Shown here piece by piece: positions 7,197-13,296 of a DNA stretch of 17,446 bases (positions within the stretch are counted from its first letter, which is position 1; the number at the start of each line of letters is the position of its first letter). The position numbers and the translations under genes were made by a program. The stretch covers positions 1 to 17,446 of the forward strand of contig JAHFOZ010000013.1 of the NCBI GenBank assembly GCA_023261405.1, read 5' to 3'. Origin of the DNA: Planctomycetota bacterium. GTDB taxonomy: Bacteria; Planctomycetota; MHYJ01; JACPRB01. The notes beneath the pieces were generated by a model. That model did not search any database. It was not told where the DNA came from and was given only the letters and a program-made list of their open reading frames with translations.

Positions 7197-7382
7197 ATGA
7201 CGAAGAACAGGAACAAGACGCTGCGCCGGGCGCTCCGGCTCGACCGGCGCGTGGAACCTGGAGAGGTCTGGCCCGTGCTGGGCCTGGACCTCATCGGGAG
7301 GGCGCTCCGGGAGTCGCTCCTCGTGGCGAAGCTGCGGGAGCGCGGGCGGCGCTGGCAGTCCTTCGGAGGGAAGCGGAATTGA
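7197..7382 (+). CDS. Small basic hypothetical protein (61 aa)
   Basis: I do not recognise the family. The product is 61 residues and strongly basic (MTKNRNKTLRRALRLDRRVE... ending WQSFGGKRN), with two predicted amphipathic helices, so nucleic-acid binding is plausible but unproven. Nearly all codons end in G or C, supporting real coding. No good Shine-Dalgarno precedes the ATG. It ends nine bases before the tRNA-Gln-like gene, so it could share a transcript with the tRNA cluster. The 122 bases between the TPR stop and this start hold a GACTC/GAGTC-bounded imperfect hairpin around 7085-7116 and nothing else recognised. Confidence 0.6.
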   Translation: MTKNRNKTLRRALRLDRRVEPGEVWPVLGLDLIGRALRESLLVAKLRERGRRWQSFGGKRN

Positions 7383-7390
7383 ATCTTCGG

Positions 7391-7461
7391 TGGGAGATCG
7401 GCTAACAGCAGGCCGCGGGGCCTTGAACCCCGCTGTGGAGGTGCGAGTCCTCCTCTCCCAG
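7391..7461 (+). tRNA. tRNA-Gln(TTG)-like, noncanonical elbow
   Basis: All stems pair. Acceptor TGGGAGA/TCTCCCA gives seven pairs with the U1-A72 and G73 (7461) typical of glutamine tRNAs. D-stem GGCT/GGCC, anticodon stem CGGGG/CCCCG and T-stem GGAGG/CCTCC are complete. The anticodon TTG is at 7423-7425. Departures: C instead of U at 33, D-loop AACAGCA with A at 18, and T-loop TGCGAGT with G instead of U at 55. CCA is not encoded. It is either an intact but unusual tRNA or an early pseudogene; full stem pairing favours selection. Confidence 0.75.
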
Positions 7462-7463
7462 CT

Positions 7464-7534
7464 GCGGCTGTGGCGTAAGAGAAGCGCGCGACTATGCCAA
7501 GGTCGAAGTCGGAGTGCGATCCTCCGCTGCCGCG
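7464..7534 (+). tRNA. tRNA-Gly(GCC)-like, noncanonical elbow
   Basis: The acceptor GCGGCTG/CTGCCGC pairs except one U-U at 6-67. D-stem GCGT/GCGC, anticodon stem CGACT/GGTCG (one U-G) and T-stem CGGAG/CTCCG are formed. The anticodon GCC is at 7496-7498 in a normal ATGCCAA loop with U33. The D-loop AAGAGAA has A at 18 and the T-loop is TGCGATC with G at 55. Position 73 is G, whereas bacterial glycine tRNAs normally have U. It starts two bases after the tRNA-Gln-like gene. CCA is not encoded. Confidence 0.72.
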
Positions 7535-7576
7535 CCCTCCCCCCGTCCCCGGGGCCCCGGGGGCGGAGGACGGCGA
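7535..7576. repeat. GC-rich hairpin between tRNA-Gly and tRNA-Ile
   Basis: CCTCC and CGTCCCCGG pair with CCGGGGGCG and GGAGG across a short GGCC-type centre, forming a very stable stem that separates the second and third tRNA-like genes. It may direct processing of a joint transcript. Confidence 0.4.
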
Positions 7577-7580
7577 TGAA

Positions 7581-7651
7581 CCGAGCGTAGTTCAACAGCA
7601 GAATTGGCCGTTGATAACGGCCCGATGCTGGTGCGACCCCAGCCGCTCGGA
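7581..7651 (+). tRNA. tRNA-Ile(GAT)-like, noncanonical elbow
   Basis: The acceptor CCGAGCG/CGCTCGG has seven perfect pairs and A73 (7651), as in isoleucine tRNAs. D-stem GTTC/GAAT, anticodon stem GGCCG/CGGCC and T-stem GCTGG/CCAGC are complete. The anticodon GAT is at 7613-7615 in the loop TTGATAA with U33. The D-loop is AACAGCA, identical to the glutamine gene, with A at 18; the T-loop is TGCGACC with G at 55. No CCA is encoded. C1-G72 is atypical for isoleucine tRNA. Confidence 0.75.
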
Positions 7652-7652
7652 C

Positions 7653-7725
7653 GGGATCGGAGTGTGACGGTTTCGCACGCCTGGCCGTGGCCCAGGCAGA
7701 CCCGGTTCGACTCCGGGCGATCCCT
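7653..7725 (+). tRNA. tRNA-His(GTG)-like
   Basis: The acceptor GGGATCG/CGATCCC, D-stem GTGT/GCAC, anticodon stem CCTGG/CCAGG and T-stem CCCGG/CCGGG all pair. The anticodon GTG is at 7687-7689. Unlike its three neighbours it keeps G18G19 (GACGGTTTC) and a canonical TTCGACT T-loop. It departs in other places: G at 8, G at 14, C at 21 and C at 33, and it lacks the G-1:C73 pair that marks histidine tRNAs (C at -1, T at 73). It begins one base after the isoleucine gene's discriminator. Functionality is doubtful. Confidence 0.62.
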
Positions 7726-7739
7726 CCATCTCGACTCGT

Positions 7740-7758
7740 GGAGTTCCCCCGGAACTCC
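7740..7758. repeat. Perfect 8-bp hairpin after the tRNA cluster
   Basis: GGAGTTCC-CCC-GGAACTCC is a perfect eight-pair stem with a three-base loop, without a T-tract. A related GGAGTTCGG lies at 7779-7787. The interval 7726-7800 has tRNA-like length but I could not fold it as a tRNA. Confidence 0.45.
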
Positions 7759-7800
7759 GCTCGCTCGATGCAAGCACTGGAGTTCGGTGGAAGGTGGCAC

Positions 7801-7932
7801 ATGAAGAAGCTCCTCTGGATCTGTCCCCGCTGCGGCGGGAAGAACCGTCTGCGCCGTCACACCTGCCGGCGCTGCCGGGCGCGCGCGGTCCGCATCGACC
7901 CGGCGCTCCTGTGGACGGGGGCCTTGAAGTAG
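7801..7932 (+). CDS. Small zinc-ribbon protein (43 aa)
   Basis: The 43-residue product carries two CxxC knuckles, CPRC (Cys8, Cys11) and CRRC (Cys22, Cys25), separated by ten residues rich in Arg and His. This is the pattern of a single zinc ribbon of the type seen in ribosomal and RNA- or DNA-binding microproteins. The remaining residues are basic (MKKLLW, RARAVRID). GGAAGG lies just upstream of the ATG, a good ribosome site that decides the start. It follows the tRNA cluster and precedes the hydrolase gene by 56 bases. A role in tRNA handling is conceivable only from position. Confidence 0.7.
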   Translation: MKKLLWICPRCGGKNRLRRHTCRRCRARAVRIDPALLWTGALK

Positions 7933-7962
7933 CTTCAGCCGACCGCCGCCTCCCCGCCGTGC

Positions 7963-7968
7963 TACACT
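7963..7968 (+). promoter_or_regulatory. Candidate -10 box of hydrolase gene
   Basis: TACACT lies 20 bases before the ATG at 7989, with GGAGG between them. No convincing -35 hexamer is seen. Confidence 0.3.
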
Positions 7969-7988
7969 CCCTCCGTGGAGGACCCGCC

Positions 7989-9230
7989 ATGAAGTTCACG
8001 CTTGCGGCCGCGCTCGCGCTCCTCGTCCCGGCGCAGGAGTTCCCCAGGGGGAAGATCCTGGACGGCACGGCGAAGAGCGGGGTCACCTGGCACGTCCGCG
8101 TCCCGGCGAAGCACGACTCGAAAAGGCCCATGCCGGCGATCCTGATCCTCCACGGCTCGAACATGAACTCCAAGGCCTACGTCCACACCCTTGCACAGGC
8201 TTGGCCGAAGCTCGCGGAGGACTACATCCTGATCGGGGTGAACGGGGAGAACCGCGTCAAGGGCTCGCCGGACGACGACCCGGCGTTCAACTACACGTAT
8301 GTCAACTTCATGGGGAAGAGCAAGTACAAGGGGTATCCCGGCACCGACCGCGAGAGCCCGGCGCTGGTCTCGGAAGCGGTCCAGGAGTTGAAGACGAAGC
8401 TCGCGATCTCGAAGGTGCTCGTGGGCGGCCACTCGCAGGGCGGATTCCTCTCCTACAACCTCTACATGAACTACCCGGACCTCTTCGCGGGGGCGTTCCC
8501 CGTCTCGTGCGGCCTCCTCATGCAGTGCGAGCCCGCGGCGTTCGACAAGCCGGAGCTGCGCGCGCAGCAGCGCAAGGGTGCGATCGCCATCGTCCACGCC
8601 GAGAATGATCCGGTGGTGGAGTTCAGCATGGGGAAGTCGGCGCACGAGTCGTTCGAGGACGACGCCTTCCCCGCCGTGCGGCTCTTCGCGGACAAGGAGG
8701 CGGCCCACATGTTCGCGCTCCTCCCGGTCGAGCCCGCGGTGCGCTGGCTCGAGGCGATGACCGCCGAGACCCCGGAGGCGATGCTGGAGTTCGCCCAGAA
8801 GCAGCTCGCGGCGCGGGAGTGGCGGGATGCGGGCGCCGCGCTCCTCCGCGCCCGCGACCTCGATGCCAAGAAGAAGTACGGCGCGAAAATCAAGTCGCTC
8901 CAGCAGGCCATCGAGAAGGAGGCCGGCGCCAAAGTCAAGGAGGTGGAGAAGCTCATCAAGGCCTCGAAGGACGACTCCTGGGTGGCGGACTTCGTGAAGT
9001 TCCGCTCGCAATTCGAGTCCTCGGACGCGGCCAAGGGGGTCCTGGAGTTCCACCGGAAGCTGCGCGAGCAGCATGAGAAGCCCGCCGAGGAGCTCTTCTT
9101 CGGCGCGCGCCAGGACTTCCAGTCCCAGCGTCGCGACGAGGGCTACAAGAAATACGAGGAGATCGTGAAGAAATACTTCGCGTCCTCCTGGTATCGCTAC
9201 GCCAAGGGCGCCCTCGACCGCCGCAAGTAG
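7989..9230 (+). CDS. Exported alpha/beta hydrolase (esterase-like) with helical C-terminal extension
   Basis: The 413-residue product starts with a short signal (MKFTLAAALALLVPAQEFP). An alpha/beta-hydrolase domain follows: oxyanion region ILILHGSNMN at 51-60, nucleophile elbow GGHSQGG with Ser149, acid Asp207 in HAENDPVV and His240 in EAAHMFALL, a complete catalytic triad. The arrangement resembles PHB-depolymerase or phospholipase/carboxylesterase-like secreted esterases; the substrate is unknown. Residues about 260-413 form charged helices resembling TPR or coiled-coil segments (DAGAALLRARDLDAKKKYG, RDEGYKKYEEIVKKYF), an extension not needed for catalysis. GGAGG seven bases upstream supports the ATG. 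Confidence 0.9.
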   Translation: MKFTLAAALALLVPAQEFPRGKILDGTAKSGVTWHVRVPAKHDSKRPMPAILILHGSNMNSKAYVHTLAQAWPKLAEDYILIGVNGENRVKGSPDDDPAFNYTYVNFMGKSKYKGYPGTDRESPALVSEAVQELKTKLAISKVLVGGHSQGGFLSYNLYMNYPDLFAGAFPVSCGLLMQCEPAAFDKPELRAQQRKGAIAIVHAENDPVVEFSMGKSAHESFEDDAFPAVRLFADKEAAHMFALLPVEPAVRWLEAMTAETPEAMLEFAQKQLAAREWRDAGAALLRARDLDAKKKYGAKIKSLQQAIEKEAGAKVKEVEKLIKASKDDSWVADFVKFRSQFESSDAAKGVLEFHRKLREQHEKPAEELFFGARQDFQSQRRDEGYKKYEEIVKKYFASSWYRYAKGALDRRK

Positions 9231-9280
9231 CTGACGTCCAGCGCCCTGCGCCACCCGACCATAAAGCGGACGGAGTGTTT

Positions 9281-9405
9281 TGTCACACCCCCCTTCCCAG
9301 TGTCCTAAGCTGTCACTAGGGGGGGTGATACTGGAGAGTGAAGGGTGCAACAAACCCTCTCTCCTTGAGGCCGAAACACCTTCCCCCGTTTCGGCCTTTT
9401 TTATT
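9281..9405 (+). ncRNA. Structured 3' region or small RNA with terminator
   Basis: Two stems precede the terminator. TCAC-A-CCCCCC (from 9283) pairs with GGGGGGGTGA (to about 9329), and GGAGAG-TGA-AGGGT pairs with ACCCT-CTCTCC (about 9332-9364). A TTGTCA at 9280 could be a -35 but its partner TCCTAA is poor. It may be the structured 3' end of the hydrolase mRNA or a separate RNA of about 125 bases. No known family is recognised. Confidence 0.35.
9368..9405 (+). terminator. Rho-independent terminator
   Basis: AGGCCGAAAC (9368-9377) and GTTTCGGCCT (9388-9397) form a ten-pair stem with a ten-base loop, followed by TTTTTTATTT. It acts in the plus direction and closes the hydrolase transcript just before the convergent WD40 operon ends. 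Confidence 0.9.
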
Positions 9406-9443
9406 TCCCCCCAGCATGTTAACGAAATCGCGGCGCTGGAATG

Positions 9444-10262
9444 TCAACGCCAGGAGCGGAGCGGGCCCGAGGCAGCCCCCGAGTAGAGCAGATCGCCGGC
9501 GGGACAGACCGCGTGGACCCAGTCGCCGTGACCCTCGTGCACCTTCTCGATCGTCACGTCGTCCGGGGCGATCAGCCGCACGAGGCCGTCGCTCGAGGCG
9601 GAGACGAGGTGCTTCTCCGTCCAGGCCAGATCCGTGACCGCGCCCTCGTGGCCCCGCACGATCCGCACGAGACGCCCGATCTCCGGCTGCCAGACCCGCA
9701 CCGTGCGGTCGGCCGAACCGCTGGCGAGATACCTCCCGTCGGGTGAGAAGGCGAGCGCGTGGACCGCGTCGCCGTGGTTGGCGATCGTGCGCACGAGCTT
9801 CCGGTCCTTCCACACGCGGATCGTCCGGTCCGCCCCGGCGCTCACCAGAACGTCGCCCCGGCACGCCAGCGCGAGGACCGGCCCCGTGTGGCCTTCCAGG
9901 AACTCCTCCGCCCGCCCGGCGGCGACGTCGATCACGCCAACCCGGTGGTCCCCGCCCGCGCTGAACAGTTTCGTGCCGTCCGCGCTCCACGCCAGCCGGT
10001 AGACGATGTCCGTGTGCGCCTCCAGGCGGAAGAGCAGTTTCCCTCCCTCCCAGACCCGCACCTCGCCCTTCTCGCCCGCACGTCCGCCGCCCTCCGCCAC
10101 CCGCCGCCCGTGCACCGCGAGCGCCATCACGGCGCGTCGATCGTCGCCCAGCGCCCCGACCAGCTTCCCATCCCGATAGACGTCCACGCCCCCCGGGCGC
10201 GCCACGTAGAGACAGTCCCCGTCCCACGCGAGGGCCGTGATGGAGAGCAGCACCGCGATCAC
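9444..10262 (-). CDS. WD40-repeat beta-propeller protein
   Basis: The 272-residue product has about six WD40 blades, with typical strings LEAHTDIVYRLAWSADGTKL, LEGHTGPVLALACRGDVLVS, ANHGDAVHALAFSPDGRYLA then SGSADRTVRVW, and RGHEGAVTDLAW. It ends GAASGPLRSWR, a complete last strand. A short hydrophobic N-terminus (MIAVLLSITALAW) may be an export signal but also resembles a first strand. The start is GTG at 10262, whose GTGA overlaps the DUF1501 stop, indicating translational coupling; no ATG is available nearby. WD40 propellers are protein-interaction scaffolds, and in planctomycetes they are often encoded with or fused to DUF1549/DUF1501-type proteins. Confidence 0.88.
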   Translation of the reverse strand: MIAVLLSITALAWDGDCLYVARPGGVDVYRDGKLVGALGDDRRAVMALAVHGRRVAEGGGRAGEKGEVRVWEGGKLLFRLEAHTDIVYRLAWSADGTKLFSAGGDHRVGVIDVAAGRAEEFLEGHTGPVLALACRGDVLVSAGADRTIRVWKDRKLVRTIANHGDAVHALAFSPDGRYLASGSADRTVRVWQPEIGRLVRIVRGHEGAVTDLAWTEKHLVSASSDGLVRLIAPDDVTIEKVHEGHGDWVHAVCPAGDLLYSGAASGPLRSWR

Positions 10263-11518
10263 GCGAGGGCCTCCCGGATGACCTCGCCGCCCTCGAGGAT
10301 CTTCACCGGGCGGCCCGTCGACGTGCGGTACTCCTTCCCCGCGTCGATCCCCAGGAGATGGTAGACCGTGGCGAGCAGGTCCTCCGGCATCACCGGCCGC
10401 AGCGCCGGGAGCTCGCCCAACGCGTCCGTCTCGCCCACCACCTGCCCGCGCTTGGCGCCTCCGCCGGCCAGGAGCACCGAGTTGGCCCGCGGCCAATGAT
10501 CCCGCCCGCCGATCGAGTTGAGCTTCGGCGTCCGGCCGAACTCCCCCATGACGACCACGAGCGTGGACTCCAGGAGACCTCGGTCCGCGAGATCCTCGAG
10601 CAGCGCCGAGACCGCCTCGTCGAGGTCCGGCAGCTTGCCCCGGTAGACCACCTTCCCCTGGTTGAACGTGCCCGCCAGCCGGTTCCACGCGTTGTCGTGC
10701 GTGTCCCAGCCGTCGTCGTTGACCGTCACGAACCTCGCCCCCGCCTCCACCAGCCGCCGCGCCAACAAACAGGACTGGCCGATCCGCGACCCGCCGTAGC
10801 GCGCGCGCGACTTCGGGTCCTCCCGCTCGAGGTCGAACGCCGCGCGCGATTCGCGCGACGTCACGAGGCCGAACGCCTGCTCGAGGAACGTGTCGCGCCC
10901 GGGCAGCTCCTCCACGCCCCGCGCGAAGCGGTCCACCGCCGCGAGCATCGCCTTGCGGCGCTCCAGGCGGTCCTCCGGCACGGGCGCATCGAGGTCCTTC
11001 ACCCGAAATCCGCGCGAGGGATCCGAGTTCACGGAGAAGGGGTCGAACGCCGCCGTGAGATACCCCGCCCCCGACCCGGGCGGCGGGACGGGGATCGCGA
11101 TCGAATTGGGCAGCGCCTTCCCCACGCCGAACTCGCGGGCCGCCACGGACGCCAGCGCGGGATACGCCAGCGCCGGCGTGGGACGGTATCCCGTGAGCAG
11201 ATGATGCGTCGCGCGGTCGTGGTTCCCCTCCGGCGACGTGAGCGAGCGGATCAGCGTCGCGGTGTCCAGCCGCTTCGCGATGCGGGGCAGGTGCTCCGAG
11301 ACGCGCACGCCGTCGAGCGGCGTCCTTCCGGGCTTGAAGGGCCCGCGGACCTCGATGGGCGCGTCCGGCTTGAGGTCGAACATGTCGAGGTGGCTCGGGC
11401 CGCCGTTCAGCCAGACGAGGATACAGGACTTCGCCCGCGCGCCCCTCGCGTGGGCCAGGGCGTCCGAAAGGGTGAGCCCGAAGACCGAGCCCACCAGGAA
11501 CTGCCGACGCGTGCACAT
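10259..11518 (-). CDS. DUF1501 family protein, Tat-exported
   Basis: The 419-residue product begins MCTRRQFLVGSVFGLTLSDA, a twin-arginine export signal. The body matches DUF1501, an alkaline-phosphatase-superfamily fold: VWLNGGPSHLDMFDLKP at 35-51, DDGWDTHDN mid-protein, VVVMGEFGRTPKLN and GRDHWP towards the C-terminus, ending with LLGIDAGKEY. The biochemical activity of the family is not established as far as I know; it is commonly next to DUF1549/DUF1553 genes in planctomycetes, as here. The ATG overlaps the upstream stop by one base (TGATG), which fixes the start even though the frame is open further upstream. Expected location is the periplasm or cell surface. Confidence 0.93.
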   Translation of the reverse strand: MCTRRQFLVGSVFGLTLSDALAHARGARAKSCILVWLNGGPSHLDMFDLKPDAPIEVRGPFKPGRTPLDGVRVSEHLPRIAKRLDTATLIRSLTSPEGNHDRATHHLLTGYRPTPALAYPALASVAAREFGVGKALPNSIAIPVPPPGSGAGYLTAAFDPFSVNSDPSRGFRVKDLDAPVPEDRLERRKAMLAAVDRFARGVEELPGRDTFLEQAFGLVTSRESRAAFDLEREDPKSRARYGGSRIGQSCLLARRLVEAGARFVTVNDDGWDTHDNAWNRLAGTFNQGKVVYRGKLPDLDEAVSALLEDLADRGLLESTLVVVMGEFGRTPKLNSIGGRDHWPRANSVLLAGGGAKRGQVVGETDALGELPALRPVMPEDLLATVYHLLGIDAGKEYRTSTGRPVKILEGGEVIREALA

Positions 11519-13296
11519 CAGTGGTTGCTCCCGAACTCCTTCGAGTTCAACAGGGCCCAATGGAGATCCTTCAGGTAGTCCTCGTCCTTCCCCGACCACT
11601 GCGCACGCTCCTCCGGGCTCGGCGAGCGGGAGAGCGTGCGCAGGTAGAGCGTCTCCACGGGCTCCGCCCGGAGCCGCCCGTTGAGCCACTCGCCGTTCAT
11701 GAGGTTGAGCGTCCTCGCGAGGCTCTGTCCCGCGAGGAGCGGGTGCGGGTTCTCGAGCGCGTCGATAGCGCGCGGGACGCCTCCGCCCGTGGCCTGGACG
11801 ATGGCGTCCGCGAGCACCTCGGCCGTGAGGGGCTTCACCGCGCGGGCGCCGTAAAACGGGTCGTCCTTCCCCGGCTTCCGCGCGTAAGCGGCCGACTTCA
11901 TGACGAGCCGCACGAGGTTCGGGATCGAGAAGTCCCTGCGGAACTCGCGCGCGAGCGCGTCGAGGAGCTCCGGGTGGGTCGCGGGGTTCGAGGCCCGGAG
12001 GTCCTCCACCGGTTCCACGAGGCCCCTCCCCATGAGGATCGCCCAGACACGGTTGGCCGCCGCTCGCGCGAAGGCGTCATTGGCGACCACCCAGGCGGCC
12101 AGGTCGTCGCGGCGATCGACGCTCGACCCGAAGGGCGGAAGGACCGCCTTCCCCTCGAGTTCCAGCTCGCCGCGCGGCTCCAGATCCACCTTCCCGCCCC
12201 TCACGCGGACCCGCGCGAAATAGGAGGCCATCTCGTAGTAGTTCCGGCGGCTGAAGCGCTCGAACGGATGATTGTGGCATTGCGCGCAGGCCCAGCGCGC
12301 GCCGAGGAACATCTGGCCCACCGTCTCCGAGAGCCGCTTCGGATCGTCCCGGCCCAGGTACAGATGAGGTTCGTCCACGAGCAGCGAGCGGACCAGCGCG
12401 TCGTAGCGGCCGCCGATCCGCGTCCGGACCCAGGCGCGAAACTCGGGCGTCTTCGCCTCGAGGAGGCGCGACCAGAGATAGGTCCAGTAGGACACCCACT
12501 CCTCGCCCCCCACGAGCCGGTCCACCAGGACATCGCGGTCACCGTCGAACGCGCGGGCCTCCTCGACCGCAGGCAAGCGTCCGAGTGCGTCGAGCGTGGC
12601 GCGGCGGAGGAAGGCGGCGTCGTCGCAAGGACCCGCGGCTTCGAGCCCGAAGGCGGAAAGCTTTGCGTCGATGGGGTCGTCCACCTGGTTCTTCCGGCCC
12701 GCGATCCTCGTGGCCGGGCCGAACGGTTTCCCGACCTTGACCGCGGCGACGTGCCCCCCGTAGCGGACCATGATCGACGTCTCGCCAGGGGACTTGACCG
12801 TGCCGTCCGCGTCGGCGATCGCATCGTCGTTCGAGGCCAGGAGGGCGAGGCGGGTGACGTCGCGCGAGGAGCCGTCGGAGTAGTGCGCCGTGACGCGGCC
12901 CACCTCGGCCTCGATCCGTACCAGGTCCGCGGGCTTCGGGCCGCGAAACGGGGCCCCGGCGCGGATCCAGCCCAGGAGGACGCGGTGCGCCTCCGAGTCC
13001 GCCTCGATCAGCTTCCCTCCCCCGTGCTTGAGTTCGCGGAGGGGCTTGCGCAGGACGAGGCTCTTCTCAGGCTCGGCCAGGTCCACGCGCCGGCCGCGGA
13101 GCTCGCGGGTGATGGCACGCCAGTCATGCCCGGCGTCGTACCCGAGGAGCGAGAGCTTGAAGCCCTTCTGCCCGGTGGCCGACCCGTGGCAACTCCCGGA
13201 GTTGCAGCCCAGGCGCGTGAGGTGCGGGAGGACGTCGTTGGGGAAGTCCGTCTCCTGCGCCGCAGCCAGGGCGAAGAGGGCCGCCGCGGCGATCAT
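11518..13296 (-). CDS. DUF1549/DUF1553 protein with cytochrome-like motifs and BIG2-like domain
   Basis: The 592-residue product has a short signal (MIAAAALFALAAAQE). Residues 31-37 read CNSGSCH within GCNSGSCHGSATGQKGFKLS, the modified cytochrome-c-like start of this family. A Big2-like segment follows at about 125-190 (AHYSDGSSRDVTRLALLASN). DUF1549 spans roughly 205-365 and contains a true CxxCH, CAQCH at 337-341. DUF1553 fills the C-terminus (ANRVWAILMGRGLVEPVEDL, LNLMNGEWLN, YLRTLSRSPSPEER). Haem attachment is plausible at CAQCH, but CNSGSCH has four residues between the cysteines. The ATG overlaps the upstream stop (ATGA). It is exported and co-expressed with the DUF1501 protein; its function is unknown. 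Confidence 0.93.
   Translation of the reverse strand: MIAAAALFALAAAQETDFPNDVLPHLTRLGCNSGSCHGSATGQKGFKLSLLGYDAGHDWRAITRELRGRRVDLAEPEKSLVLRKPLRELKHGGGKLIEADSEAHRVLLGWIRAGAPFRGPKPADLVRIEAEVGRVTAHYSDGSSRDVTRLALLASNDDAIADADGTVKSPGETSIMVRYGGHVAAVKVGKPFGPATRIAGRKNQVDDPIDAKLSAFGLEAAGPCDDAAFLRRATLDALGRLPAVEEARAFDGDRDVLVDRLVGGEEWVSYWTYLWSRLLEAKTPEFRAWVRTRIGGRYDALVRSLLVDEPHLYLGRDDPKRLSETVGQMFLGARWACAQCHNHPFERFSRRNYYEMASYFARVRVRGGKVDLEPRGELELEGKAVLPPFGSSVDRRDDLAAWVVANDAFARAAANRVWAILMGRGLVEPVEDLRASNPATHPELLDALAREFRRDFSIPNLVRLVMKSAAYARKPGKDDPFYGARAVKPLTAEVLADAIVQATGGGVPRAIDALENPHPLLAGQSLARTLNLMNGEWLNGRLRAEPVETLYLRTLSRSPSPEERAQWSGKDEDYLKDLHWALLNSKEFGSNH

Noticed and set aside
7726..7800. A fifth tRNA in the cluster (tRNA-sized, GCA or CGA in a loop)
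   Set aside because: No anticodon stem of five pairs and no T-arm can be formed; the perfect GGAGTTCC hairpin replaces a D-arm.
7391..7932. Prophage or integrative element
   Set aside because: No integrase, recombinase, structural phage gene or direct repeat flanking the cluster was found, and base composition matches the surroundings.
7492..8173. Long minus-strand open frames across the tRNA cluster
   Set aside because: They are antisense to the cloverleaves, and strings such as RRTRTSTAGF and GWGRTSIGPL are typical of false proteins read from the opposite strand of tRNA genes.
9444..11516. A 690-residue minus-strand frame joining WD40 to an N-terminal extension
   Set aside because: The extension reads out of frame through the DUF1501 gene with arginine/glycine-rich nonsense; the GTG at 10262 overlapping the DUF1501 stop is the real start.
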